Assembly (NCBI GenBank): GCA_040901765.1
Contig: JBBDYG010000015.1
Location: 136,860 to 200,859, forward strand
Origin: JBBDYG01 sp040901765
Lineage (GTDB): Bacteria; Planctomycetota; Planctomycetia; Pirellulales; Lacipirellulaceae
Direction: 5' to 3'
DNA length: 64,000 nucleotides
In this document: one piece after another, positions 49,021 through 58,282 of the stretch
Layout: each line of letters begins with the position of its first letter
How positions within the stretch are numbered: the stretch's first letter is position 1
Program-made: the position numbers and the translations under genes
Notes under the pieces: generated by a model
What the model was told of the DNA's origin: nothing
The model's input: only the letters and a program-made list of their open reading frames with translations
Database searches by the model: none

Positions 49021-50727
49021 GTGACACTCGACGCGATCATTAACCATCTGATGTCCGATACCGTCGACAGCCTCGCGCTGTTTCGGCCGGAGTTGGTGCT
49101 CTGCGCGACGATGGTCGTGTTGCTGCTGGCAAAGATCATTCCACTGCTCGATCGTATCGACCCATTCTTGTTGGCGCTCGTCGGTTCGATTGCGGCGCTC
49201 GTGACGGCTTTCCCCGAGGGCGGCCTTGCCGAAATGGCCGCCGTCGGACGGACCGAAATCTTCACCGGCATGTTGGTCTACGATTCCCTGACCGTCTCGT
49301 TGAGGTTGATTCTGTTGGTTTTCGCAGTGCTATTTGTCGTGCTGGCGAAGCTCACGGGCCTCGCGGACCGTCAAGACGGGCAAGATTTCTTCACGCTCGT
49401 TCTTGGGGCAACACTCGGCATGTGCCTGATGGCGTCGGCCAACCACTTGATGACGGTGTTCCTGGCGGTCGAGATGGCGAGCGTGCCGTCGTACGTGCTG
49501 GCGGGGATCGTGAAAGGGCGACGCCGCGCGGGCGAGGCGGCTCTCAAGTACGCCGTTTACGGGGCGGGGGCCGCCGGCGTGATGCTCTACGGCATTAGCC
49601 TGCTGGTCGGCGTGCTAGGAACAGCCCACCTGCCAACCGTTGCCACTCGACTGGCGGCGCTTGATATTCCTGCGATGCTCGCCGACGGCGGCCAAATGGG
49701 AACGCTCATGGTGCTGTCGCTTGCGGCGCTGATGATCATGGTTGGCCTGGCGTTTAAGCTGTCCGCGGTGCCGTTCCACTTCTGGTGCCCCGATGTGTTC
49801 GAGGGAGCCACGGCGGAAGTCGACGCGTTTCTATCGGTCGCGTCGAAGGCCGCGGCGCTGGCGCTGCTGGTGCGCGTGGCGGTGGGCGTTAGCTCGCCGC
49901 TGGCGGAAAACGTCGCGAGCGCACCCCCTCCGCACTCCGTTCAGTTGGCATCCCACGTTAGCGCCGACGGCAACGTCGGCGTTCCCACTATCGGCGTCGC
50001 TGCAGAAGCGATCGCGGAATCGACCGATCCGCTGAGTCCCGTTCGCACATTTATCGCCACTCTGCTGGGCGTCGTCGCGGCAGTAACTTGCACGTTCGGC
50101 AATCTTGCGGCCTACGGCCAAACGAATATCAAGCGAATGCTGGCGTATTCAACAATCGCGCATGCCGGCTACATGATTATGCCCGTCGCCGCCGCGGTGC
50201 TGCTCATGGGGACCAATCGAGTTGCCGCGGGCGAGGCGATCTCCGCGCTGTTGATCTACGCGGCAATTTATCTATTCATGAATCTTGGCGCGTTCGCGAT
50301 CGTTGCCTTCCTGCGAAATGCCATGCAGAGCGAGACAATCGACGACTACGCGGGCTTGATTCGTACAGCGCCGATTACGGCAGTGTCGATGACACTCATC
50401 CTGGTGAGCCTCATTGGATTGCCGCCTTTGGCGGGATTTATCGGCAAGTTCGCCATTTTTATGTCGCTCGTCGACGCGGGCGGCGCGCTGATGATTACAT
50501 TGTTAGTAATCGCAAGCATCAACACTGCCATTTCGCTGGTATATTACCTGCGCGTCGCAAAACAGATATGCATTGACCCCGAGCCTGACAGCCGTGGTCC
50601 TGTGGAATTGGGCATATTGCCCTCAGCGTATGTGTTCGCCGTGACGATTCCCGTGGTGCTGCTAGGCATCTATCCGACGTGGCTCACGAACATCGCGCAA
50701 GTCGCGGGAGAGCAATTGTTCAAATAG
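49021..50727 (+). CDS. nuoN: NADH-quinone oxidoreductase subunit N
   Basis: A 568-residue antiporter-like subunit, the last of the operon. It starts at GTG 49021. It has MTVFLAVEMASVPSYVLAGI, MVGLAFKLSAVPFHFWCPDV, FEGATAEVDAFLSVASKAAA, NIKRMLAYSTIAHAGYMIMP and LIGLPPLAGFIGKFAIFMSL. An extra hydrophilic loop of about 60 residues (about 300-345, LAENVASAPPPHSVQLASHV...) interrupts the chain. A few bases after its stop a short spacer and a small ferritin-like gene follow. Confidence 0.95.
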   Translation: MTLDAIINHLMSDTVDSLALFRPELVLCATMVVLLLAKIIPLLDRIDPFLLALVGSIAALVTAFPEGGLAEMAAVGRTEIFTGMLVYDSLTVSLRLILLVFAVLFVVLAKLTGLADRQDGQDFFTLVLGATLGMCLMASANHLMTVFLAVEMASVPSYVLAGIVKGRRRAGEAALKYAVYGAGAAGVMLYGISLLVGVLGTAHLPTVATRLAALDIPAMLADGGQMGTLMVLSLAALMIMVGLAFKLSAVPFHFWCPDVFEGATAEVDAFLSVASKAAALALLVRVAVGVSSPLAENVASAPPPHSVQLASHVSADGNVGVPTIGVAAEAIAESTDPLSPVRTFIATLLGVVAAVTCTFGNLAAYGQTNIKRMLAYSTIAHAGYMIMPVAAAVLLMGTNRVAAGEAISALLIYAAIYLFMNLGAFAIVAFLRNAMQSETIDDYAGLIRTAPITAVSMTLILVSLIGLPPLAGFIGKFAIFMSLVDAGGALMITLLVIASINTAISLVYYLRVAKQICIDPEPDSRGPVELGILPSAYVFAVTIPVVLLGIYPTWLTNIAQVAGEQLFK

Positions 50728-50811
50728 TGGTGAGTGGCCAGTCGTCAGTTGAAGAAGAAACTGAGTTTGCTTGTCACTGACTACTTGCCACTGACCACCG
50801 ACCACTCTCAC

Positions 50812-51264
50812 ATGTCCCCTTCCGATACCGTTCACATCCTGAACCGCGTGCTGGCGGTGCTTTGCAAATCGTTTCCGCAGTACCTCATGTACTCGCGGCC
50901 GTACATACCGCACAGCCGGCAAGGTGTGCTCGATACACTTAAGGAAATCGCCAACGACCAGACGATGCTCGCCGAGCGAATTTCACAATTGGTGTTCGAC
51001 GCTGGCGGTTTGTCCCAGTTGGGAGCATTTCCAATGGAATTCACGGACACGCACGACCTGAACGTCAATCATTTGCTTCGCGAGGCGATTCGCTATCAGC
51101 GCGAAGAAATTGGCACCCTTCAGGCGTGTCGCGACGAACTCGCACTTGCGCCCACCGCCCGAGCGCTCGTGGAAGAGGTGGTCGGCATGGCCAAAGGCCA
51201 TCTCGAGTCGCTCGAGGAGTTGCCTTCCAACGGCCACGCGAAGCAATCGGCGGTCGTGAGCTAG
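50812..51264 (+). CDS. Ferritin-like four-helix hypothetical protein
   Basis: A 150-residue, all-helical protein. The ATG at 50812 lies behind a repeat-like spacer (CACTGACTACTTGCCACTGA) with no ribosome site. An upstream frame to 50734 adds only that spacer. The sequence TVHILNRVLAVLCKSFPQYL, then IANDQTMLAERISQLVFDAG, then FTDTHDLNVNHLLREAIRYQ and VEEVVGMAKGHLESLEELP has the rhythm and E/H placement of ferritin-like helix bundles. I cannot name a family, and metal binding is only an inference. It follows nuoN and precedes tatD. Confidence 0.65.
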   Translation: MSPSDTVHILNRVLAVLCKSFPQYLMYSRPYIPHSRQGVLDTLKEIANDQTMLAERISQLVFDAGGLSQLGAFPMEFTDTHDLNVNHLLREAIRYQREEIGTLQACRDELALAPTARALVEEVVGMAKGHLESLEELPSNGHAKQSAVVS

Positions 51265-51285
51265 ACGCCAGGGCACCGCATCGCC

Positions 51286-52068
51286 ATGCTGTTTTTTGAC
51301 ACGCACGCGCATCTCGACGCGGAAGAGTTTGAGGCGGATCGATTCGAGGTCGTCGCCCGTGCAAACGCGGCGGGGGTGTCGAACATCGTCGCGATCGGGA
51401 CGACCGCCGACACCAGCTTCCGTTGCGTCGAGCTCGCCGCCCAATACGCTGGCGTCTTCGCGGCCGTCGGCATCCAACCCAACTACGTCCACGAAGCAGC
51501 GCCGGGCGATTGGGACCGCATCACTGAGCTTGCAACGCAACCGGGCGTTGTGGCGCTCGGTGAAACCGGCCTCGACCGTTATTGGGACCATGCCCCGTTC
51601 GACTTGCAGCAGGACTACTTCGACCGGCACCTCCGGTTATCGCAATCGATCGACTTGCCGTTCGTTGTTCATATGCGCGACTGCGAGGCCGACATCCTGG
51701 CGATGCTCCGCGAAGCGCGCAGCCGCGGGCCGCTGCGCGGCGTCATGCACTCCTTTACGGGGTCGGCTGAAATGGCTGCCGATTGCCTGGCGATGGGCCT
51801 CCATATCAGCTTCGCCGGCATGGTGACGTACAAGAAGTCGGGCGAACTGCGAGCGACGGCCGCTACGATTCCAGCCGATCGCATTTTGGTCGAGACCGAC
51901 AGCCCGTACTTGTCCCCGGAGCCGGTCCGCAAAATCCGCCGCAACGAGCCGGCCAACGTGATTCACACCGCTCGCTGTTTGGCGGACGCACGCGGCGAAA
52001 CGCTCGAGCAGTTCGCGGCCCAAACGACGCGGAATGCGCAGCGGTTGTTTCGGTCCGATGCCGGGTGA
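51286..52068 (+). CDS. tatD: TatD-family metal-dependent DNase/hydrolase
   Basis: A 260-residue TIM-barrel hydrolase. Metal ligands are in FDTHAHLD, GLDRYWDHAPFDLQQDYF, the HMRDCEAD segment and VETDSPYLSP, plus the family GVMHSFTGSAEMAADCL. Such enzymes act as 3'-5' exonucleases or D-aminoacyl-tRNA related hydrolases. The specific substrate is not decided by sequence. The start ATG lies 21 bases after the ferritin-like gene stop, so the two are probably co-transcribed. Confidence 0.93.
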   Translation: MLFFDTHAHLDAEEFEADRFEVVARANAAGVSNIVAIGTTADTSFRCVELAAQYAGVFAAVGIQPNYVHEAAPGDWDRITELATQPGVVALGETGLDRYWDHAPFDLQQDYFDRHLRLSQSIDLPFVVHMRDCEADILAMLREARSRGPLRGVMHSFTGSAEMAADCLAMGLHISFAGMVTYKKSGELRATAATIPADRILVETDSPYLSPEPVRKIRRNEPANVIHTARCLADARGETLEQFAAQTTRNAQRLFRSDAG

Positions 52069-52071
52069 TGG

Positions 52072-52767
52072 CTACCGCCGCATGGCAGGTTCCGATGCCC
52101 CGGCATACATTCCCTGCGGCTGGTCTCCCACCGCATATGGATGACCGTACGGCGCTCGGTAGGGGCCAGAGCTTGGTCCGATCCAATTGCCGCATTGGTC
52201 ACACGGGTCGCAGCATCGCGGCGGGTCGTTGTGCCATTCGCTCCAGTAGAGTTCACAGTCGCAGCCGGAACAGCCGCAGAGGGCGTTCCATAGCGACTCG
52301 CATGCGCCTTTGGGTGCTCCGCAGCACCCATCGCCGCACGCACTGCCGCAACCGGTCGCACAACATGGCTCGCATCCACACGTCGATTCGCAGCCACAAG
52401 CTGGCGCGTCGCAGCAGTTGCCGCAACCGCACGAATCGCCATGCCACCAACGGGCCAGCCATCCGCAGCAACCTCGATGGCAGCACTCGCCGTTCGGCCC
52501 CGTGCAATAGCAGTGCTTAGGCCCTTCGCCATCGCAGCAGTCCCAGGTCTCACCCGTCATGGATGAATGATTGCAGGAGGGTACTCCACAGCTACATTCG
52601 TCGCCGCACCCGCATGGCGCGGCGCAGCCGCATTCAACACCGCAGTCGCATGGGGCAGCACAGCCGCACGCATCGCCGCAACAGCGCCCACCATACATAG
52701 AGGCACAGCCGACAAGTTGGCCGCATCCGATCGCGGTCGAAAGTACTAGCACAAGACGAGCAAGCAT
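52072..52767 (-). CDS. Extremely Cys-rich lipoprotein
   Basis: A 231-residue protein with GGAGGG ideally placed before ATG 52767. It has a lipoprotein signal (LARLVLVLSTAIGCGQLVGC, lipobox before C15 or C21), then about 46 cysteines in total (about 20 percent of residues), many as CGC, CC or CxC: ACGCAAPCDCGVECGCAAPC, CGCGDECSCGVPSCNHSS and CDAPACGCESTCGCEPCC. The C-terminus is Pro/Tyr/Gly-rich (IGPSSGPYRAPYGHPYAVGD). It suggests a metal-binding or disulfide-bonded envelope protein, a kind known from planctomycetes, whose walls are protein-rich. The family is not named with certainty. It is convergent with tatD, three bases apart. Confidence 0.82.
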   Translation of the reverse strand: MLARLVLVLSTAIGCGQLVGCASMYGGRCCGDACGCAAPCDCGVECGCAAPCGCGDECSCGVPSCNHSSMTGETWDCCDGEGPKHCYCTGPNGECCHRGCCGWLARWWHGDSCGCGNCCDAPACGCESTCGCEPCCATGCGSACGDGCCGAPKGACESLWNALCGCSGCDCELYWSEWHNDPPRCCDPCDQCGNWIGPSSGPYRAPYGHPYAVGDQPQGMYAGASEPAMRR

Positions 52768-53156
52768 GGGTGCGGATCCCTCCGTGGGGCAAGCGTTCTC
52801 GCCTGCCTTGGCAAAATGGCAGACCGAAAGCCTGCCCCTCGTCCTCGTACATCGGCAGCCCCCCGCCGCGCCATCCAGAAAATCGTTACAATCGTCACCG
52901 TAGACCTGAACTTCGCGGGCCATGCCCCTTCTCGAGCGAGGGAGAGTGCCGATCGTCACGGATCAAAATGCCAACTAGATGAATCAGCTGTGCCACTTGT
53001 GCGCCTGGAAACCCCTTCTTTTTGTAGAGGAATGCCACTGTGCCACTTGTAGCGTGCATGGCAAAGGTCGGCCGAAGTTGCGGTTAACCGCAATTAGAAA
53101 GTTCGGGGATAGCTGGGTGACGGCCTGAACGGACCCGGCAAATGAGGTGAACCGCC
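52768..53156. other. Intergenic region, no feature recognised
   Basis: About 390 bases between two divergently read genes. It must hold their promoters. I see short repeats such as TGCCACTTGTGCG and TGCCACTTGTAGCG (around 52990 and 53040) but no consensus boxes I would commit to. Confidence 0.5.
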
Positions 53157-53552
53157 ATGACTGAGCCGATCGAAACTCGACGCTTCAACCATGCGGCTTT
53201 GAACAGCCGCGATCTAGGCCGCAGCGTGGAGTTTTATTGCCAGGTGCTCGGCTTCCATGAAATTCCGCGGCCCGGGTTTTCGTTCGCCGGGAGCTGGCTC
53301 TACCGTGACGGCCTCGGGATGGTGCTTCACTTGATTCAAGATGCGAATTTCAATCCGCCGCGCGACCGCATCGAAAGCCGCAAGAATCACCTCGCGTTCC
53401 GCGCCGATGTCGATACCGCCCGCGAGCGGCTGCGCGACCACGGCATCGAATTCGTCGAGCACACTCTTCCCGACTTTGGCTACCGCCAATTGTTCTTCCA
53501 CGATCCCGATGGGAACGTGATTGAGCTTGGCGAGTGGCCCGATGTGAATTGA
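53157..53552 (+). CDS. VOC-family (glyoxalase-like) protein
   Basis: A 131-residue vicinal oxygen chelate protein, one of the fosfomycin-resistance/glyoxalase-like fold. It has FNHAALNSRDLGRSVEFYCQ, then LGFHEIPRPGFSFAGSWLYR and NHLAFRADVDTARERLRDHG, ending with FHDPDGNVIELGEWP. The expected metal ligands are His12, a His in MVLHLIQD, His in NHLAFR and the final Glu. A GGAG-like purine stretch (AATGAGGTGAACCGCC) stands before the ATG. The substrate is unknown. Its only neighbours are the Cys-rich lipoprotein and the peptidase. Confidence 0.88.
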   Translation: MTEPIETRRFNHAALNSRDLGRSVEFYCQVLGFHEIPRPGFSFAGSWLYRDGLGMVLHLIQDANFNPPRDRIESRKNHLAFRADVDTARERLRDHGIEFVEHTLPDFGYRQLFFHDPDGNVIELGEWPDVN

Positions 53553-53698
53553 GTTGAGGAGTCAGGCTTCGGGGCAGGGCTAAGCGCTCCGCTTCGAGGA
53601 CTCCGCGTCGCGGCTAACGTATCCCCTGGCCCGTTTCCCCAGTCGCCTGTTAAATTGTCGTCTTCCCTGATTTCCGACCTCTGACTTCCGACCCCTCC

Positions 53699-54763
53699 AT
53701 GGACGCAGCCGCTAAAGAATTCTTCATTCAAGTTCTCGAAACCCCCAGCCCCTCCGGCTATGAACAGCCCGTGCAGGAGTTGGTCCGCAAGTACACGGGC
53801 AAGTTTGCCGATGAGGTCCGGACCGATCTGCACGGCAACGTCATCAGCGTGTGCAATCCGAAAGCGCCATTGCGTTTAATGTTTGCGGGCCATTGCGACC
53901 AAATCGGGCTGATCGTCTCACACATTGACGATGACGGATTCGTCTACACGAACCCGATTGGCGGCTGGGATCCCCAACAACTCATCGGACAGCGGCTGAG
54001 CATCCATTCCCGTAGCGGTCCCGTGCCCGCGGTGATCGCCCGCAAGCCGATTCACTTGCTCAATGACGACGAAAAATCGAAGGCCGTAAAGGCGAAGGAC
54101 CTATGGCTCGACATGGGTGCAAAAAACAAAAAGGAAGCACTCGAGACGGTAGCGATCGGCGACGCGGTGACACTGGAGCTTGGCTACCAGGAGATGCGGA
54201 ACAATTACGCCAACTCGCCGGGCATGGACAATAAGACCGGCCTTTGGGTCTGCATCGAAGGCGCTCGGCGGGCAAAAGAACGGGGCGGCCTTAAAGTTGG
54301 TCTCTACGCCGTCTCGACCGTGCAGGAAGAGATCGGCCTTCGCGGCGCGACCACCAGTTCGTATGGGGTCAATCCACAGGTTGGCGTGGCTGTCGATGTG
54401 ACGCACGCCACCGATTGTCCAACCGTCGACAAGTGCCAAGAGGGCGACATTCGACTGGGCAACGGTCCGGTGATTTATCGTGGCCCGAACATGAACCCGG
54501 TGGTGGTCGATTATTTGCGCAGCGCCGCCGAGAAGGCCGAGATCAAGATTCAATGGGGCGCTGCTGGGCGTGGCACGGGAACCGACGCCAATACGATGCA
54601 ACTCTCCCGCGGCGGCGTTGCCACGGGACTGGTGAGCATCCCCAACCGCTATATGCACAGTCGAGTGGAAATGATTTCGCTGGAAGATATCGACCGTGCG
54701 GCCGATTTGCTGTGCGAATTTGCGCTGAGCCTGCCGGCGGATCCCGATTTCACGCCGCGCTAG
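53699..54763 (+). CDS. M42-family aminopeptidase
   Basis: A 354-residue metalloaminopeptidase (glutamyl/leucyl aminopeptidase type, also called TET-like). It shows LMFAGHCDQIGLIVSHIDDD with the first metal His/Asp, SPGMDNKTGLWVCIEGARRA, then the catalytic Glu pair in VSTVQEEIGLRGA, VAVDVTHATD and the C-terminal His in SIPNRYMHSRVEMI. Members cut amino acids from short peptides and often form dodecamers. The ATG follows a CTGACTTCCGACCCCTCC spacer without a ribosome site. Confidence 0.95.
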   Translation: MDAAAKEFFIQVLETPSPSGYEQPVQELVRKYTGKFADEVRTDLHGNVISVCNPKAPLRLMFAGHCDQIGLIVSHIDDDGFVYTNPIGGWDPQQLIGQRLSIHSRSGPVPAVIARKPIHLLNDDEKSKAVKAKDLWLDMGAKNKKEALETVAIGDAVTLELGYQEMRNNYANSPGMDNKTGLWVCIEGARRAKERGGLKVGLYAVSTVQEEIGLRGATTSSYGVNPQVGVAVDVTHATDCPTVDKCQEGDIRLGNGPVIYRGPNMNPVVVDYLRSAAEKAEIKIQWGAAGRGTGTDANTMQLSRGGVATGLVSIPNRYMHSRVEMISLEDIDRAADLLCEFALSLPADPDFTPR

Positions 54764-54769
54764 CGGCGA

Positions 54770-56293
54770 TCAGGAACCGGGCAGCGCGTTCCAGTAACCG
54801 AGCCAGTTGTAGAGCCAGGGGTGAACCCACGGGTTCCAATTCGGATAGCTGGCCGACATGGTGGACCACGCGAGAGCGACGCCGGCAAAGGCAATTCCGG
54901 CCTTGGAGCGACTTGCCCGATCCGCCGCGGGCAACATCGTTGCGAGCCACAGCGGAGCGAACCAGAACATCCACCGCAAGCCGCTGGTCATGCCGCCGTA
55001 ATTGCGGTCGTCCTGCGGCCGCAGGATGTAGAACGCCAGACACACGACCGTCAGCCCGAGTACCAATAGCGCTAGTTCACGTTCCGCGGGCGTACCACGC
55101 CGAAGCCAGAACCACATGCCGGCCACGCTCAATAGCCAAAGCGGAGTAAGCGAGAACACGCCGTGATGCCCGACCAGCACATGTAGTGCGTAGTCGCCGC
55201 GCGATGGCTCGCCGCGGTCAATGCCCTGTGGGTCGCGCCAGTAGCTTTCGCGCACGCGGCCATTTACTTCGTAGCTGTAATCGTACCAGTTGTCGGCCGG
55301 ATCGGTTTCGCTGCGATGCATGTAGGGGGGCCGCAGGCTCGCGTGCGCAACGTAGTTCGTCGCGAAGTAAGCTGTCACAACCAGTAGCGCCGCCGGTGCA
55401 AACCACACGAGGGTTTGCCGCGGATGGCGCCAGATCAGCGCAAGTCCGATCGCACACAAGAAGGCGAGTGCCGGCAGCTCGTTGGCGGCGGTGAGCGCCG
55501 CGAACAGCCCGGCCACAAGGAACCAGCGACCTCGCAGATCGCCATCGACTCGAATTCGCAACCACGCGTAGAGAGTCACGGCGGCCGTGACTGCCGCGGG
55601 AATATGATTGTTAATCACCACGGCGAACGTATTGAGCTGCGTGCCGAGCGTTGCCGCCGCAACCACGAATATCCGCCCCCAGTCGGTTGTCCCCAGGCGC
55701 TCGGCCATTGCGGCGACCACCAGAAACAACGCGAGCATCGGCAGCACGTTGTTGATGAACACGAGCGGGCGGCCGACTTCGTAAGGATGGGTGCCGAGGC
55801 TCATGCCGGTCAACTTGTGGACCGTCCAGTACTCCGCCGCCAGCAGCAGCGTAAACAGGGGTGGCTTGCTGGAGTAAAGGTGCAACTGGCCGTCACGGCC
55901 GACGTGCTGCACCATGTCGATCGTGTCCCATGTCGGCTCGCCGAGAAATTCGTCGATGGCAAACGTCTGTCGCTCGACAATCGCCCGCACCGCCAGCCAC
56001 CGGCTGCGATCGTTAGCGCTGAGGAAGGGCCGCTGCATGCGCAGCTTTTCGCGGAACTCCTCTTCTCGCTCGGCCAAGCGCGCGGCAATCTCCTCGTCGG
56101 CCAATCCCTCACCGGCAAGTTTTTCTCGCTCTTGGTCGAGACGCTGTTTGACACGGTGGTCTTCCAGCGCGGCGACATTGACCGAATTCACCGCCAGAAT
56201 GCGGCCTGTCATTTGGCCCACGGCCACCGCCATCAGCACCACGTACACCGCCCAGCGAAGTCCGCGACCGTCATCTGCCGCCCCAGTGCTCAT
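54770..56293 (-). CDS. Polytopic membrane protein, GT-C glycosyltransferase-like
   Basis: A 507-residue protein with about ten membrane segments and a large soluble loop. After the first helix (about 12-33) comes a charged helical section (about 40-100, DQEREKLAGEGLADEEIAAR and LAEREEEFREKLRMQ). Later AIVERQTFAIDEFLGEPTWD then DMVQHVGRDGQLHLYSSKPP is reminiscent of acceptor-binding loops of GT-C (ArnT/PMT-like) enzymes. No exact motif proves it. Its start overlaps the stop of the GT2 gene upstream by four bases (ATGA), so it is the second partner of a sugar-lipid transfer unit by context. Confidence 0.6.
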   Translation of the reverse strand: MSTGAADDGRGLRWAVYVVLMAVAVGQMTGRILAVNSVNVAALEDHRVKQRLDQEREKLAGEGLADEEIAARLAEREEEFREKLRMQRPFLSANDRSRWLAVRAIVERQTFAIDEFLGEPTWDTIDMVQHVGRDGQLHLYSSKPPLFTLLLAAEYWTVHKLTGMSLGTHPYEVGRPLVFINNVLPMLALFLVVAAMAERLGTTDWGRIFVVAAATLGTQLNTFAVVINNHIPAAVTAAVTLYAWLRIRVDGDLRGRWFLVAGLFAALTAANELPALAFLCAIGLALIWRHPRQTLVWFAPAALLVVTAYFATNYVAHASLRPPYMHRSETDPADNWYDYSYEVNGRVRESYWRDPQGIDRGEPSRGDYALHVLVGHHGVFSLTPLWLLSVAGMWFWLRRGTPAERELALLVLGLTVVCLAFYILRPQDDRNYGGMTSGLRWMFWFAPLWLATMLPAADRASRSKAGIAFAGVALAWSTMSASYPNWNPWVHPWLYNWLGYWNALPGS

Positions 56294-57291
56294 GTCCGCC
56301 GACTCGCTGGCGAGGAACGATGCTGGCTGGAGTGCTCGTGCGTGGTGGTCTCGCGAATGGAATAAGTGTCAACGTCGCGAGCCAAAAATGCCGTGATCAT
56401 CTCGCCGAGCAGACCCATCGACACGAACTGCGCACCAACGAGCAACGCGCCGAGCGAATAATACAGAAGTGCCTTTTGATGAAGGTGGATGTCGGCGATT
56501 GATTCGGACATCCGCGAAACAACCCAGTAACCGGCGAGATACGAAAGCCCAAGAAAACCAAAGAGAAATGCAATGAGTCCAATCACGCCGAGCACGTGCT
56601 GAGGCCGATGGCCGAAACCGGTGATGAATTTTACCGTCAACAGATCGAGCAACCCTTTCGCGAACCTTGCGACGCCATACTTACTGGTGCCGAATTTGCG
56701 AGGTCGATGGTTCACAATGACTTCGGCCACCCGAAATCCGCGCGCCGCGGCCAGTACCGGCACGAAACGATGCAGCTCTCCGTAAAGGCGCACCTCCAAA
56801 ATCACATCCCGCCGATAACATTTGAGGCCGCAGTTGTGATCGTGAAGCTTGACACCGGTCATGCGGCTCACGAGCCAATTGAAAATGCGCGATGGTATCA
56901 CTTTATGCCACGGGTCGTGCCGGGTCTGCTTCCAGCCACTCACCACGTCGAAGCCTTGGTCCATTTTCGCCAGGAAGCAGGGAATCTCGGCAGGATCGTC
57001 TTGCAAGTCAGCGTCGAGTGTGACAATCAACGGGGCTTCGGCCGCGTCGAAGCCCGCGCTCAGCGCGGCGGCCTTGCCGAAATTACGGCGAAAGCGAATA
57101 CCCAGCACTCGCTCATCCGTTGCTGCAAGTTCCTCGATTCGCTGCCATGATTCGTCGGTAGACCCATCGTCGACGAAGACGATTCGCAGGTCGTACCTTT
57201 CGCGCTCGGCGACCGCCGACAACTCGCCATGGAGCGGTCGCAAGCTTTCCGCCTCATTGAAAACCGGGATTACGGCGGTAAGTTGGGTCAC
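56290..57291 (-). CDS. GT2 glycosyltransferase with C-terminal membrane helices
   Basis: A 333-residue synthase of polyprenyl-phosphate sugar type (DPM1/ArnC-like). It has LTAVIPVFNEAESLRPLHGE, the metal-binding VTLDADLQDDPAEIPCFLAK (DAD then DLQDDP), GFDVVSGWKQTRHDP, LKCYRRDVILEVRLYGELHR and the C-terminal two helices (about 230-255 and 270-295). Such enzymes move a sugar from a nucleotide to a membrane lipid. Its stop overlaps the next gene (GT-C-like) by ATGA. The upstream neighbour is a flippase-like gene, 35 bases away. Confidence 0.93.
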   Translation of the reverse strand: MTQLTAVIPVFNEAESLRPLHGELSAVAERERYDLRIVFVDDGSTDESWQRIEELAATDERVLGIRFRRNFGKAAALSAGFDAAEAPLIVTLDADLQDDPAEIPCFLAKMDQGFDVVSGWKQTRHDPWHKVIPSRIFNWLVSRMTGVKLHDHNCGLKCYRRDVILEVRLYGELHRFVPVLAAARGFRVAEVIVNHRPRKFGTSKYGVARFAKGLLDLLTVKFITGFGHRPQHVLGVIGLIAFLFGFLGLSYLAGYWVVSRMSESIADIHLHQKALLYYSLGALLVGAQFVSMGLLGEMITAFLARDVDTYSIRETTTHEHSSQHRSSPASRRT

Positions 57292-57325
57292 AGTCGTGCT
57301 GCGGAAGGATCTTGATTCGGACGGT

Positions 57326-58282
57326 TCAGTCGGAGCGTCGCCAGCGATTGGCTATCTCCAGAATACCACACGCGACGCACTCTGCCACGAGCCAGGCCAG
57401 CCGGATGAGTGCCGTTACGACCAGCGCAGTCGGCTCGCCCAGCGAAGGGCTGAGGAGTTGAAACATCAGGCCATCGCGGACCACGAGTCCACCGGGAATC
57501 ATCGACAGAAACCCGGCAACTACCGGCATCGCGGCAGCGACGATCCACAAGTCGAGTTGCTCGAAGGCGGCGGCGTTTTCACCTCCGGCGGCCCGCGCCG
57601 TTGCCCAGATGCTCAGGCCCATGAAGAGCCAAGAAATGGATGCGGCAAACCAGCCACCGACGAACAGCCGCCAGCCGTACTCCGGTGCGACCGATTCGAT
57701 GTCGGCTGTTTCGGGGTTGTGCCGGCGACGAAGTGCCCATTGCAGGATGCGCGAAGTTACCGGCGGGATGGTGGGCAGGATGGTCGCGACGGCGAAGAGG
57801 GCTGTGAGCAGCGGATACGCCGCGCGATCGGGCAGCACGCGGTGGAGCAACAGGGCCGATAGACAGCCGCCAACGGCCATCAGCGTAAGCGTTTCGAGGA
57901 ATACGCTGGCGATAATTGGCGCAATCAAGCTGCCCTCGGTTCGCACCCCCGCCGATCGCACCATGAGCGTCAGTGCTTTACCCGGTACATACTTTGCAAG
58001 GTGGCCTAGGCAGTACGACCGAAACACTTTCAAGAATCCCGGCCGTTGTGACAGGCCAGCGAGCAGCGATTGCCAAAAGAGGGCCATCGGCAACAGACTC
58101 GCCAGGTACAATGTGCCTGCGGCGACCAGCCACTGGGGTTTCAGTATCCATATCTGGTCGTCGAGTTGCGCAAATGCGTCGCGAAACGAATGTGCCACGG
58201 CCACCAGAACCATGATCACGATGGCGATTTTTGCCGTCAAGAACAGCAGCCGCCGCAACGGAGAAGGTAGAGGCGATGACAC
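57326..58282 (-). CDS. Flippase-like membrane protein (lysylphosphatidylglycerol synthase TM / UPF0104 family)
   Basis: A 318-residue protein with about eight helices. I place the start at the GTG at 58282 (VSSPLPSPLRRLLFLTAKIA). The frame is open to 58450, but that part overlaps the divergent permease gene. Core motifs are SLLPMALFWQSLLAGLSQRP, then LGHLAKYVPGKALTLMVRSA (the G-K-x-x-P-G-K signature of this family), and ALVVTALIRLAWLVAECVAC. Members of this family are lipid-linked sugar or LPG-related transmembrane proteins and candidates for flippases. It forms a unit with the two transferases downstream. Confidence 0.8.
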   Translation of the reverse strand: MSSPLPSPLRRLLFLTAKIAIVIMVLVAVAHSFRDAFAQLDDQIWILKPQWLVAAGTLYLASLLPMALFWQSLLAGLSQRPGFLKVFRSYCLGHLAKYVPGKALTLMVRSAGVRTEGSLIAPIIASVFLETLTLMAVGGCLSALLLHRVLPDRAAYPLLTALFAVATILPTIPPVTSRILQWALRRRHNPETADIESVAPEYGWRLFVGGWFAASISWLFMGLSIWATARAAGGENAAAFEQLDLWIVAAAMPVVAGFLSMIPGGLVVRDGLMFQLLSPSLGEPTALVVTALIRLAWLVAECVACGILEIANRWRRSD

